A stretch of 64,000 nt of DNA from CAVTYH01 sp963738835. GTDB taxonomy: Bacteria; Planctomycetota; Planctomycetia; Pirellulales; JADZDJ01. Every line of letters begins with the position of its first letter. The first letter of the stretch is position 1. The position numbers were made by a program, and so were the translations under genes. Shown here in pieces: positions 1-9,437 of this stretch. The notes beneath the pieces are model-generated. The model was not told the origin of the DNA, did not search any database, and worked only from the letters and a program-made list of their open reading frames with translations. The DNA lies in contig CAVTYH010000002.1 in the NCBI GenBank assembly GCA_963738835.1, forward strand, positions 124,001-188,000. Reading direction: 5' to 3'.

Positions 1-419
1 CCGAGCCAATACTTACCAGATTCGCCGCCGCCAAAAAGTCGTTTGTTGACCAGAGCTCTAATTTCTTCGGCGCGCTTTTCGCCTAGCGCCTGCGATTCTT
101 GCATGCGCTGCTGATTCTCGGCCTGAATCGCTTGCACGCGCTGCTGGATTTGCGCTTGTTGCTCCTGCATTTGCTTCATCGCTTGGGTTTGCACTTCTTC
201 GGGGCTCTTCAGCGCCTCGGCAGCGACAGGGCCGGGACCTGTCGGCGCAGCCGGCGCAAAATTGGGAATGGGGGCAGCGGGGGCTTCGGCTGCGGCCGAT
301 GCTTCTTTATCAGCTTCCTCGGCAGCCGCCTTGCGAACGTGCGATAGTCCGCCAGCAGTCAAGATGATTCCCAACAGGCCGACCCAACCGAGTCGCCTTT
401 GCCATAAATCGGTTTGCAT
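1..419 (-). CDS. secreted coiled-coil protein, 3' end outside window
   Basis: The start ATG (complement of 417-419) follows a good ribosome binding site, AAAGGAG, eight bases upstream. The frame stays open for 139 codons to the left edge, so the C-terminus is missing. Residues 8-25 form a hydrophobic signal-like segment, followed by an Ala/Pro/Glu-rich linker, and then from about residue 75 a Gln/Glu/Met-rich helical stretch with repeated MQEQQAQIQQ-like heptads that should form a coiled coil. I do not recognise the family. It lies downstream of the sigma/anti-sigma pair on the same strand with a 90-bp gap, so it may be a third member of that transcription unit. Confidence 0.6.
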   Translation of the reverse strand, partial: MQTDLWQRRLGWVGLLGIILTAGGLSHVRKAAAEEADKEASAAAEAPAAPIPNFAPAAPTGPGPVAAEALKSPEEVQTQAMKQMQEQQAQIQQRVQAIQAENQQRMQESQALGEKRAEEIRALVNKRLFGGGESGKYWL

Positions 420-509
420 AGTGAACGCTCCTTTCATTCGAGTATTGCCGCGACCACCGGTCGCAGCTTTGCGGGTTGAATTCACGATTTCAACGGCTGA
501 CGACTGCGC

Positions 510-1272
510 TCACTGCCAGCCGCCGACGTAATGCACTTCAACAATATCCATCGGTACAACCGCCTGGCGGCCGTCGTCGAGTTTCACCGGATAAAACGCC
601 CGGTGCTGTTCGACTTCATGCCCGGTGCTTTCCAGCATTTTTTTCTCGACATCGGACAGCACGGGCTTATGTTCGGCCAACATCGATTGCAGTTTTTGCT
701 CATTGCCTTCCATCAGCGGCACTTCCACCGATTGCTCTTCCTGGCCGTCGTCGGACGGCAGTAAAACTTGCACGGTTTGCCTCTTGATAGGCGAGACATC
801 GGGGTTGTCTTGTATGACCGCCGTTGCTTTTGGATCACCGCTTTGGGCGTTTGGACCGGCCGTCGCCACCAGTGTTGGATCCGCAGCAACGCCGATTCGA
901 TTTCCTGCCCCGCTTGACCAGATATGCCGGGACACGATGCCTAATGTGAATGCCACCAGCAGGCTTGCCGCCATTGTCAGCCAGCGAGGCACGATCGATT
1001 GTGAACGATTCGCGGCAGAAGAATGAGTTGCCACTGCGGCGAATTCATTGCCGACACTCACCGGTCGTTCGGCTGCCAGTCCGCGCATCTCGCGTCGCCA
1101 GGCTTGCGCTTCAATAAACGTCAGCGCAGTGCCGCCAAACAGCCTCCGGCTGGGCTTCCAAAGCCAACAGCAATTGTCGCTGCTGGTCGTCGTTCAGCTC
1201 GCCATCTACGAGCCGATCGAGCCAGCGCTGCACATCGCCCGAGTTGTTTTGCAATTCCAATGGATCGTTCAT
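510..1272 (-). CDS. membrane anti-sigma factor-like protein (one frameshift)
   Basis: The N-terminal part starts at the ATG at 1272 and reads MNDPLELQNN..., with an acidic, Gln/Leu-rich helical region typical of planctomycete anti-sigma factors. It goes out of frame near 1131. Restoring two bases in the GCGC run there joins it to the frame ending at 510 and gives about 254 residues. A single transmembrane helix (about residues 95-115) is followed by an extracytoplasmic domain. The start overlaps the stop of the sigma-factor gene by four bases (ATGA), so the two are translationally coupled and very likely form a sigma/anti-sigma pair. What the periplasmic domain senses cannot be told. The shift may be a sequencing error, because both halves keep good coding character. 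Confidence 0.7.
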
Positions 1273-1846
1273 TTTCGTACCTCGCTCACGTCTAAAGCCG
1301 TTAATTCATTTCGCAACCGGGCTCGGGCTCGGTGCAGCCGGGTTTCGACTGCCGAATGGCTGATTCCCAAGCGCGTAGCCAGTTGGTTGTAGTTCCATTC
1401 TTCGGTGTATTTGAGCAGCAAGATTTCCGCATCACGGGGCGACAATCGCTTCACCGCCTCGCGCACCTGGCGGCGGCGTTCATCGGCCAGCAGCCAGGTC
1501 AGCGGCTCGGACGTACCTGTATCGTGTTCTGTCACCGGGCAGCATGAACATAGCGATCGATCAACTTCCGCCGCCGACCGTGCTTTCGCCGATACAGCAA
1601 CGATTGCACGACCGCCAGCCGATAGAGCCAGGGGGCAACCTTCGTTGGATCGTTGATGGGCGACCGCTGCCGAACCGCCGCCAGCGAGACTTCCTGCAAC
1701 ACTTCGTCGACCCCTTCGCTGCTTCCCAGGCGCGCATAGATCACGGTGCGCAACCAGCGCTCGTGCTGGGTCAGCAAGGCCGACCAGTCAAGCGGTTGCG
1801 CCCCGTTCGTCGATCCCGGTTGGTCGGACGATTGGGCCTTCATCAT
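1269..1846 (-). CDS. ECF-type RNA polymerase sigma factor (one frameshift)
   Basis: Region 2 lies in the first half: a helix around LLTQHERWLRTVIYAR, then DEVLQEVSLAAV, then the APWLYRLAVVQSLLYRRK stretch. Region 4 lies in the second half: a helix-turn-helix around LSPRDAEILLLKY and LGISHSAVETRLHRARARLR. The two halves are in different frames that meet at about 1534; one G restored in the CCCGG/TGA junction gives a normal 192-residue ECF sigma factor. The chosen start is the double ATG at 1841-1846. The longer upstream frame has no coding character. It is coupled to the downstream anti-sigma gene by a 4-bp overlap. It probably directs its own operon and extracytoplasmic targets, but no matching promoter could be identified by eye. 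Confidence 0.82.
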
Positions 1847-2072
1847 GCGTAGAAATGGTTTCCGCCGACGGGCGAAATCTTGCTTGGTAATTGCCAACGA
1901 ACGGCCATCGACCAGCCCGCACCGATTTCCCCCTTGCAGCTTAGCGTATCTCCATTGTATTGCCCGGCGAGGCAGCCCGCATAACCCGACGCAAGTCATT
2001 GCCAGCGGCGGCTTTCGTTGCGGCGCAAACGCTGTTACGATCCAACCGGTCTCTGTTGCTAAAACGCGCAAA

Positions 2073-3963
2073 ATGGAAGCCGATTTGATGGAGAGGGCTT
2101 GGTTCTCGCGACTTTACGGCCGTCGATACATGCTCATCGCCGGGCTGGCGATTGTGGCGATCGCGATTCATTTAATTTTGCGGTTCGGCACAGCCGTCTC
2201 GCATGAAACTGCCGATTGGCCACTGTTTTTGGCGTTAGCATTGGGCGGAGGGCCGATCGTCTTTGAACTGCTCGTCAAACTTTTGTTCCGCGATTTCGGC
2301 TCCGATCTGTTGGCCGGCATTTCGATCATGACTTCCGTTCTGCTGGGCGAATATCTGGCAGGCACGCTGGTGGTGCTGATGCTCTCGGGCGGCGAGGCCA
2401 TCGAGAATTATGCCGTTCGCAGTGCCGCTTCCGTACTGCGGGCATTGGCCAAACGCATGCCGTCGGTGGCCCACCGCCGCTACGATTCGCAGCTCCAAGA
2501 TGTACCGCTGGCCGACATCACCGTCGGCGATGAGCTGGTTGTGTTTCCGCACGAGATTTGCCCAGTGGATGGCGAAGTGATTGAAGGCCACGGCGTAATG
2601 GACGAATCGTACCTCACCGGCGAGCCGTACCAGATGTCAAAAACGCCGGGCTCGCAAGTGTTGTCGGGCTCCATCAACGGCGAAACGGCGCTGCGTGATT
2701 CGCGCCACTCGCCGGGCCGTCGATTCGCGCTACGCCCAGATCATGCGCGTAATGCAGGAATCGGAGCAGCGCCGACCGCAAATTCGCCGATTGGCCGATC
2801 AGTTGGGCGCGCTTTACACGCCGCTGGCGGTGGCGATAGGTGTGGCGGCATGGATTGCAGCGCCTAAACCTTACGGACCGCTTCGCTTCTTGGCCGTGCT
2901 GGTTGTCGCCACGCCGTGTCCGCTGTTGATTGCCATTCCCGTGGCGATCATCGGCAGCATTTCGCTTTCGGCGCGGCGCGGCATCATCGTTCGCGATCCA
3001 GCGGTCCTGGAGCAGGTCGATACTTGTCGCACCGTGATCTTCGACAAGACCGGCACGCTGACTTATGGCGAGCCGCGGCTGACCGAGCAGCTTACGGCGC
3101 CCGGCTTCAATCCGCTCGATGTGCTGCGCTTGGCCGCCAGTCTGGAGCGTTACTCGAAACATCCTTTGGCCGAATCGATTGTGATGACCGCCCAGCGCGA
3201 AAAACTCGCCCTGTGCGAAGCCGCCGAAATTCACGAACGCCCCGGCGAAGGTTTGCACGGCATTGTTGCCAATCACAAACTGCAAATCACCAGCCGCAAC
3301 AAGCTTGCCGCACTGGCGCCACAACTTGCTGAACAGCTTCCGCCAACCGCCGGCGGATTGGAATGCGTGATTCTGATCGACGGCCAGTACGCCGCCACGT
3401 ATCGCTTCCGCGATCAACCGCGGCAAGAAGGCGTTTCGTTCATCAATCATTTGACCCCCAAACACCACTTTGATCGCGTGCTGTTGGTCTCCGGCGATCG
3501 AGAAAGCGAAGTGCGGTATCTCGCCGAGCAGGTCGGCATCCAAGAGATTTATGCCGAGCAAAGTCCGGAAGACAAAGTCAACATCGTTCGCCGGGAAACT
3601 GAGCGGGCAAAGACTCTGTTTCTGGGCGATGGCATCAACGACGCCCCGGCCCTTGTGGCCGCCACCGTAGGGCTAGCTTTTGGCACAGGAAACGAAATTA
3701 CGGGCGATGCCGCCGGCGCGGTTATTATGGACACCTCGCTGGAGCGCGTCGACGAATTTATGCACATCAGCCGCCGCATGCGACGCATCGCCCTGCAAAG
3801 CGCCGTGGGAGGCATGGCGGCCAGTTTGCTGGCCATGTTGGTGGCGGCCGCCGGCTATTTGCACCCGGTGGGCGGGGCCTTGCTGCAGGAGCTGATCGAC
3901 GTGGTATCGGTCCTGAACGCGGTTCGGGCCGCCTGGCCGCCAAAATCGTTGACCGACTTCTGA
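2073..3963 (+). CDS. P1B-type heavy-metal-transporting ATPase (one frameshift)
   Basis: This is a cation-exporting P-type ATPase of about 629 residues once a single extra C at about 2694-2696 is removed. Visible landmarks, in order: N-terminal transmembrane helices starting near residue 20; the actuator TGE in YLTGEP (about residue 182); the membrane metal-site motif TPC in VVATPCPLLIAI (about 280); the phosphorylation motif DKTGTLT (Asp about 324); the SKHPLA motif that marks the P1B family; the hinge GDGINDAPAL; and a final pair of helices. There is no N-terminal CxxC heavy-metal-associated domain. The TPC site differs from the usual CPC of copper and zinc exporters, so the substrate metal is uncertain. 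The start could be the ATG at 2073 or the one at 2088. It stands alone, divergent from the sigma-factor gene. Confidence 0.88.
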
Positions 3964-4164
3964 TTTGTGGCTGCGCGAAATCTCCGCCCGCTCGTCGATG
4001 TTGTTTTTTTGCAACGTCGGCATGCGCCGCAATCGGTAAATCGCGTGAGATCGTCGTGCCCCCAACCGCACCGCCCGCGAGACTTTGCAACCTGGCCGAC
4101 CTCCGTCGGATTGGAGAGTTAGAGTTCTGAGCGATACCGTTCTTACAGCAGTTCCCATGAGGGG

Positions 4165-4755
4165 ATGGTTCGCGAGGACCGGGGCATGTTGAACGAAGCA
4201 AAACTTTGGCTCGCCTGGTTGGTCGGACGTTCTATGACAGCCGACGAGGCCGGGCAGTTCGTCCAGCGATTGGTTCACGACAAAACCCATTACCGCGGTC
4301 CTGAACGTCGCCGTTGTCCGCGGTATCCGCTGGTGGTTCCGGTCTCGGTCATGCCGCTCGACGAGCAGTTTCATCCCACCGGAACTCTGTACCGTGCCGT
4401 GACACGGAACATTTCTGCCTCGGGCGTGAGCATCTTGTCGCAGACGCAGTTTCAGGCGAAGCATCTCTCGCTGCTGCTGGTAAACAGTTCGGCCGATTAT
4501 CTGGAAGTGGTCGTGCGCGTGGCTCGCTGCGGCAGGATTGGACCGATGCACGAATTTGCCGGGCCCTTTGTAGCCGTGCCGGAACGTGCCAAAGCCAAGA
4601 ACCGTGGTCCGGTGAATTTGGTCCCGCGTCAATATTATTCCGTCGCAGACTCGGAATCGCCCACGAATGGCCGAGATTTGCCGGCTGACGACCAGGAATC
4701 TGGCTCGCTCCAGGCAGTGCTCGAAACCACAGCCATCGCATCGCCAGTTGCCTGA
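4165..4755 (+). CDS. PilZ-domain protein
   Basis: A 196-residue protein with a PilZ-type cyclic-di-GMP-binding signature: a basic RxxxR motif in PERRRCPRYP (about residues 49-58) followed by a strand ending in NISASGVSIL (about residues 87-96), matching the (D/N)xSxxG motif. The N-terminal 40 residues are helical, and the C-terminal tail after residue 150 looks disordered. There are no membrane segments, so it is cytoplasmic. Planctomycetes carry many single-domain PilZ proteins with unknown partners. The start may be the ATG at 4165 or the in-frame ATG seven codons later. No operon partner is evident. Confidence 0.75.
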   Translation: MVREDRGMLNEAKLWLAWLVGRSMTADEAGQFVQRLVHDKTHYRGPERRRCPRYPLVVPVSVMPLDEQFHPTGTLYRAVTRNISASGVSILSQTQFQAKHLSLLLVNSSADYLEVVVRVARCGRIGPMHEFAGPFVAVPERAKAKNRGPVNLVPRQYYSVADSESPTNGRDLPADDQESGSLQAVLETTAIASPVA

Positions 4756-4881
4756 AGTCGCGCTCCGCAGCGGTTGTTCGCCTCTTTGCGTTACTATGCG
4801 CCGCTGGCTAGAATCCATCGTGTTAGGGGGAAGAGTTTTGACTGCACGCTGGAACTCACGCGCACACACGAAGGGTCGAAT

Positions 4882-6315
4882 ATGGCAACACAATTTACGC
4901 ACAATCGGCGACAGTTTTTGAAATCGGCCGCCATCGCCGGATCGGCCGCGGCAGCCGCAACCGTCAATCCGTATTGGTTCACGGCTTCTTTGCAGGCCCA
5001 AGAGAGTTCGAAGAACGATCGCCACGTTGTTGGTTGCATCGGCACCGGCGATCGCTGGAACGGCGCGATTGGCCCGCAGGTGAAACGCTTCGGCGATATC
5101 GTGGCGGTGTGCGATGTCGATCGCGACCATCTCGAAAAATGGGGACAGAGAGTTGCTGGCGGAAAGGCGGACGCTTACGACGACTATCGCCGCGTGCTCG
5201 ATCGCAAAGATATCGATGTGGTCACCGTCGTCACGCCCGATCATTGGCACAGCAAAATTGCCATCGAGGCCATGCAGGCGGGCAAAGATGTGTACTGCGA
5301 AAAGCCGCTGACGCTCACCATTGATGAAGGCAAGAAGATTTGCCAGGTGCAAAAGCAAACCGGTCGCGTGTTTCAGGTGGGCACTCAGCAGCGCAGCGAA
5401 TTCGGCGTGTCGCCACAGAATAGCGGCACGAAAGAAAAACCCGGCAAAGGCTTTCGCTACCAGTTCCTGCAGGCCGTGGCCTTGGCCCAGTTCGGAAAAT
5501 TGGGGAAAATCAAGAAGGTCACTTGCTCGATCGGCAACGGCCCCAGTTGCGGCCCGCTGCCCAAGGCTGATGTGCCCAGCAATTTGAACTTTGAAAAGTG
5601 GTTGGGTCAGGCGCCGCTGGCTGAATACGTGCAGGGAGAAAAAAGCCAGTCTTCGAATAGAAGTTACCCCGCCGGCCGCACGCACTACGAATTCCGCTGG
5701 TGGTATGAATACTCGGGCGGCAAGCTCACCGACTGGGGAGCGCATCACGTCGATATCGCCACCTGGGCCATCGGCATGGACCACAGCGGTCCCACCAGCG
5801 TCGAGGCCGCCGCCACGCTTCCCGTGCCGTTCGAGAATGGCTTTCCCACCGTCAGCGACCGCTACAACACCGCCATCAAGTTCAACATCACGTGCCTGTA
5901 CCCCAACGGCGTCGAGCTGATTGTCCGCGAAGGCCCCGACAACGGCATTTGGATCGAAGGCGAGGACGCCGAAGTTTTTGTCAACCGCGATCGGCTGAAA
6001 GACATCAGTGGCAACGTCATCGCCAGCCTGGCGGAAACGCCGGTGCCGGAAGAAGATCTTGTGAAGTTGTGCAAAGGCAAAAAACCTGGCAACCACATGG
6101 GCAATTTTATCGAGTGCGTCCGCGACCGATCGCTGCCCATTTCCGACGTCCACACGCACCACCGGGCACTCACCACTTGCCATTTGGCCAACATCGCCAT
6201 TCGTATGAATCGCCCGCTGAAGTGGGATCCGGAAAAAGAAGAAATTGTCGGCGACAGTCAAGCCAATGCCATGCTCTCGCGCGAGCAACGCAAAGGATAC
6301 GAGATTACGGTATGA
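4882..6315 (+). CDS. TAT-exported Gfo/Idh/MocA-family oxidoreductase
   Basis: A 477-residue dinucleotide-dependent oxidoreductase of the Gfo/Idh/MocA family. The N-terminus carries a twin-arginine signal (RRQFLKSAAIAG followed by an Ala-rich segment), so the enzyme is exported folded. The Rossmann domain begins near residue 45 with GCIGTGDRWNG, and the family motif EKPLT is present in DVYCEKPLTLT. The C-terminal domain contains WGAHHVDIATWA, typical of the planctomycete group. Such exported members are thought to act on sugars or sugar alcohols, but the substrate is unknown. I chose the start at the ATG at 4882 because the signal peptide begins there. A membrane HGSNAT-like protein follows on the same strand. 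Confidence 0.88.
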   Translation: MATQFTHNRRQFLKSAAIAGSAAAAATVNPYWFTASLQAQESSKNDRHVVGCIGTGDRWNGAIGPQVKRFGDIVAVCDVDRDHLEKWGQRVAGGKADAYDDYRRVLDRKDIDVVTVVTPDHWHSKIAIEAMQAGKDVYCEKPLTLTIDEGKKICQVQKQTGRVFQVGTQQRSEFGVSPQNSGTKEKPGKGFRYQFLQAVALAQFGKLGKIKKVTCSIGNGPSCGPLPKADVPSNLNFEKWLGQAPLAEYVQGEKSQSSNRSYPAGRTHYEFRWWYEYSGGKLTDWGAHHVDIATWAIGMDHSGPTSVEAAATLPVPFENGFPTVSDRYNTAIKFNITCLYPNGVELIVREGPDNGIWIEGEDAEVFVNRDRLKDISGNVIASLAETPVPEEDLVKLCKGKKPGNHMGNFIECVRDRSLPISDVHTHHRALTTCHLANIAIRMNRPLKWDPEKEEIVGDSQANAMLSREQRKGYEITV

Positions 6316-6325
6316 GCAATGCAGA

Positions 6326-6422
6326 ACCCTCTCCCCTGGTGGGAGAGGGCAAGGTGAGGGGGCGATGAACCAAACTGCGTTCCCCTCACCCCAACCCTCT
6401 CCCGCGAAGGAGAGAGGGAGTC
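6326..6422. repeat. paired CCCTCTCCC hairpin repeats
   Basis: Two copies of a CCCTCTCCC / GGGAGAGGG plus CCCTCACCCC motif lie in opposite orientation between the oxidoreductase and HGSNAT-like genes. Each can form a small hairpin, and the pair can form a larger one. The same family recurs at 7853-7890, 9323-9415 and 59950-59980. Confidence 0.6.
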
Positions 6423-6462
6423 GCTGAAATCGGCCTCGAAGGTACAGGATGCCGATCCCACC

Positions 6463-7653
6463 ATGAGCGAGCCACTTCCGCAACCCGGCTCCAGGCGGCT
6501 GGTGTCGCTCGACGCCTTCCGCGGCTTCATCATGCTGGCGATGGCCACCGAAGGCCTCGGCTTTCCGCAGGTCGCCAAACAGTTTCCCGACAACCACGTG
6601 TGGGCATTCTTGGGTCGCGAGTTTAATCATGTTGCGTGGGCCGGCTGCTCGTTTTGGGATTTGATTCAGCCGGCGTTCATGTTTATGGTCGGCGTGGCAA
6701 TGGCGTATTCTTACGCCTCGCGTGCGGCCAAAGGACAAAGTTATCGGCGCATGTTTGGTCATGCATTGTTCCGTGCGGCGGTGCTGATTGTGCTGGGCAT
6801 TTTTCTGTACAGCAACGGCCGGCCGCAGACGAATTTCGTGTTCAAAAATGTGCTCACCCAAATTGGGCTGGGCTACGTGTTCTTGTTTCTGCTGTGGAAT
6901 CGACCGACATGGGTGCAAGCCCTCGCCGCGGGAACGATTTTGGTTAGCTATTGGTTGCTGTTTGTGCTGTTTCCGTTGCCTGATCCGGCCTTCGATTATT
7001 CAACGGTTGGCATTCCCGCCGATTGGTCGCATTTCACGGGCTTCACGGCCCATTGGGATAAAAACACCAACGCGGCGGCGGTTTTCGATCGTTGGTTTCT
7101 GAACTTGTTTCCACGACCGGAGCCATTTCTGTTCGACAAAGAAGGATATACCACGCTCAACTTCATTCCGTCGCTGGCCACCATGATTTTCGGCCTGCTG
7201 ACCGGCCAGTTGTTGCGCGGCTCGCTCGCCGAAAAATCCAAATTCTGGCGGCTGATCGGCTGGGGTATGGCAGCATTGGCGGCGGGCACGCTCGTCGAAC
7301 TTGTCGGGCTGTGTCCCATCGTCAAACGCATTTGGACTCCCTCGTTCACGCTCTACAGCACCGGCTGGGTGCTGCTCATGCTCGGTGCGTTCTACGGCCT
7401 GATGGAACTTGCTGGCTGGCGGCGTTGGACTTGGCCGCTGGTGGTCGTGGGCATGAATTCGCTGGCGGTGTATTGTCTGTCGCAACTGCTGACGCCGTGG
7501 ATCGAGCGCACTTTGGAAACGCATTTCGGCCCGCACGTGTTCCAACTGTTCGGCGCTAATTACCAGCCGATTGCCGAATCGCTGTTGGTCGTGGTCGTGC
7601 TGTGGCTCATCTGCGTCTGGATGTACCGCCAAAAAATCTTCGTGCGGATTTGA
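6463..7653 (+). CDS. HGSNAT/DUF5009-like multipass membrane protein
   Basis: A 396-residue membrane protein opening with RRLVSLDAFRGFIMLAMATEG, the hallmark LDxxRG segment of the heparan-alpha-glucosaminide N-acetyltransferase-like (DUF5009) family. About ten to eleven hydrophobic helices follow; PAFMFMVGVAMAYSY is a typical second-helix motif. Related eukaryotic proteins acetylate terminal glucosamine across a membrane using acetyl-CoA. In bacteria the role is not established; sugar acylation is an inference. It lies 147 bp after the exported oxidoreductase, separated by a hairpin repeat, and co-occurrence of these two families is frequent in planctomycetes. The ATG at 6463 is the only sensible start because the family motif begins at residue 11. 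Confidence 0.8.
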   Translation: MSEPLPQPGSRRLVSLDAFRGFIMLAMATEGLGFPQVAKQFPDNHVWAFLGREFNHVAWAGCSFWDLIQPAFMFMVGVAMAYSYASRAAKGQSYRRMFGHALFRAAVLIVLGIFLYSNGRPQTNFVFKNVLTQIGLGYVFLFLLWNRPTWVQALAAGTILVSYWLLFVLFPLPDPAFDYSTVGIPADWSHFTGFTAHWDKNTNAAAVFDRWFLNLFPRPEPFLFDKEGYTTLNFIPSLATMIFGLLTGQLLRGSLAEKSKFWRLIGWGMAALAAGTLVELVGLCPIVKRIWTPSFTLYSTGWVLLMLGAFYGLMELAGWRRWTWPLVVVGMNSLAVYCLSQLLTPWIERTLETHFGPHVFQLFGANYQPIAESLLVVVVLWLICVWMYRQKIFVRI

Positions 7654-7709
7654 AGAGGGATCAGTGCAAGCCGCGACCGTCAGAGAGCGGATCGCGGCGG
7701 CTATCTCCG

Positions 7710-7792
7710 CGCGCGTTCGCACAAAAATTAAAAAATCGATGCGGCGATGTTTGCGAAACGAGCTGGGAAAACCAGGCGTTTTCGGAAAACAT
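7710..7792 (+). repeat. diverged 80-bp element, copy 1
   Basis: It aligns by eye with 8114-8193 at roughly three in four positions, sharing the blocks CGCGCG-TCG, AAAAAATCGA, ATGTT-GCGA, GGAAAA and GGAAAACAT-like ends. A short hairpin (CTGG, loop, CCAG) near 7763-7776 is retained in both copies with different stem bases. Confidence 0.5.
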
Positions 7793-7903
7793 GGCCGCAC
7801 GACTGTCGCACGGGATTTGTCCCTGGTCCGTAGTCGGTTGTCCGTTGTTGTTCCTCTCCCTCGCCATCGGGGAGAGAGCCGGGGTGAGAGTGCAACATGC
7901 TGG

Positions 7904-7925
7904 GTGGTCCGTTGCCACGGACCAC
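7904..7925. repeat. perfect 9-bp hairpin, GGTCCGT family
   Basis: GTGGTCCGT, loop TGCC, ACGGACCAC. Related GGTCCGTTGTC-like words occur at 7823-7845 and, in inverted orientation, at 27040-27055 and 27178-27196. Confidence 0.6.
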
Positions 7926-8113
7926 GGAGCACGGACAGGCATGCGCACCAAAAATAAAACCAGGAGTGGACATGTGGCAGTAAAACCATCGAAAAAGAGA
8001 GCATTTTGTGCCAAGCATATCCACCTTACTTCCACCTTCCGCGCTATGCTTCTCCGCTTCTCCGTGACTCCGTGGTAATCTTTGCTGGCTGCCGTCTCCA
8101 TCGTCGCACACGA

Positions 8114-8193
8114 CGCGCGATCGCAAAAATAAAAAATCGAGGGTGAAATGTTGGCGATTTGAGCCTGGAAAAAGAGGCTGTTTCGAAAAACAT
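8114..8193 (+). repeat. diverged 80-bp element, copy 2
   Basis: Second copy of the element at 7710-7792. Here the internal hairpin is AGCCT, loop, AGGCT, so the stem has changed on both arms while pairing is kept. Confidence 0.5.
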
Positions 8194-8575
8194 TTTACCC
8201 TCACTTTTCCCGCGCTCTGGGCACAGCCGCTGATTGCGTATCGAGGCGTGCAGCGGCCGAAGTGAAAACAGGCCCAATTTCTCGGGACACACGCGGAATC
8301 CGGCGCGCCGACGGCGCCTCGATCGTTGCGCAGTGGTTGCACAGCGGAGGGAAAAGTCGAATCGCAAGTTCGCTTCGTGTTGCACATCTGTCGGGAAAAA
8401 ATACGAGGTATTTACGGTCCGTTGACGGGAGGCCATTTTCCTGCGGTCAATCGGAGTTGCAATGCGCGTCAGGGTTGTGTCTGCCCGATGACGAATCGTC
8501 GCCGGCCAATCCGGCGAAGCAAACGATAATGGTGTACATGCTAACACATCGGTGGCCCAATTCCGAAGATTTAAA

Positions 8576-9321
8576 ATGGACGAATCCGGCAATTTGTTGA
8601 CCGCTGCCAATCCGCCCGTTAAGCTCATCCCCGTGACCGTCATGGACAATACCCGCAAGGGACTGCTCTCCGCCTTCACCGCGTGGTGTGTCTACGCACA
8701 TCCGGGGCGATGAAAAGGGGGAAGCCCAAATCTTCCTCGACCGCCTGTTCCAAGCTTTCGGCCACAAGGGACTCAAAGAAACCGGCGCGGAACTGGAAAT
8801 GCGGGTCGAAAGGACCGAAGACGGCGGCATCGCCTTTGCCGATCTGGTTTGGAAGCCCATCGTGCTGATCGAAATGAAAAAACGCGGCGCCGATCTCAGC
8901 CGCCACTATCGCCAGGCCTTCGACTACTGGATTCGCCTAGTTCCCGGCCAGATACAAATGCGAAGGCAGATTCCAGGCAAACTCTTAAATAAGCAAAGTA
9001 TTTTATGCAAAAGACTTACGTCGATTGCTGTGTGCTGAGGACCAATCAAATAATTAAAAATCTTACGCCCAATGCGGTAAGTATCGTGCTAGCCTCCTTG
9101 AGGATCCTGCTCGCTCATCGGGCTTAATTAAACCTGCCTCGATGGACGCTTACGGTTTCGATCCAGCGGGCGAACTTTTGGCACAGCTCTTGGAGCTGAA
9201 TCGAACCGTTGCCGCGCGGATTGAAGCCGGCCAGAGCGTCACCGCCCCCGGCGTGCCGGCGGGTTATCCGGAGCCGCAGCGGCTGGTGACCGACGATTGC
9301 ATTGAGCCGCCAAGATTGTGA
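8576..9321 (+). pseudogene. internally deleted type IIG restriction-modification methyltransferase
   Basis: Only the two ends of a large DNA methyltransferase/restriction gene remain. Positions 8576-8955 encode the N-terminus (KGLLSAFTAWCVYA, then after a frameshift at about 8699 HIRGDEKGEAQIFLDRLFQAFG, and IVLIEMKKRGADLSRHYRQA, which holds the nuclease-like ExK). Positions 9142-9321 encode the C-terminus (AYGFDPAGELLAQLLELN, AARIEAGQSVTAPGVPAGYP, LVTDDCIEPP). The roughly two kilobases or more that normally carry the SAM-binding and NPPY motifs are absent, replaced by about 185 bp of AT-richer sequence with stops. The family assignment rests on my knowledge of the MmeI/Eco57I-like group. It cannot be functional. 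Confidence 0.7.
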
Positions 9322-9322
9322 T

Positions 9323-9415
9323 TACCCCTCACCCCCGACTCCTCTCCCGCAAAGGGGTGAGGGGAGAAAACGCAACCCCTCACCCCAACCCTCTGCTGCG
9401 GCGGGGAGAGAGAAG
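9323..9415. repeat. CCCCTCACCCC / CTCTCCC repeats, three motif copies
   Basis: This holds a cluster of the same GC-rich hairpin family seen at 6326-6422: CCCCTCACCCCC, a GGGGTGAGGGG inverted partner and a further CCCCTCACCCCAACCCTCT copy. It lies between the methyltransferase remnant and the end of the convergent gene at 9438. Confidence 0.55.
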
Positions 9416-9437
9416 AGAACGTACGGCGCCCAACTTA

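Larger units (their letters stand above)
7654..8575. other. gene-free interval with degenerate repeats
   Basis: No open frame in this 920-bp stretch has convincing coding character. It contains two diverged copies of an 80-bp element (listed separately), a CCCTCTCCC/GGGAGAGAG hairpin repeat at 7853-7890 and a perfect 9-bp hairpin at 7904-7925. Together with the broken restriction-modification gene that follows, it looks like decayed DNA. Confidence 0.55.

Noticed and set aside
3673..6918. 1081-codon open frame on the minus strand
   Set aside because: It lies antisense to four genes with clear families (P-type ATPase end, PilZ, oxidoreductase, HGSNAT-like); its translation is low-complexity His/Arg-rich and matches no family. 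It results from GC-rich codon use on the other strand.
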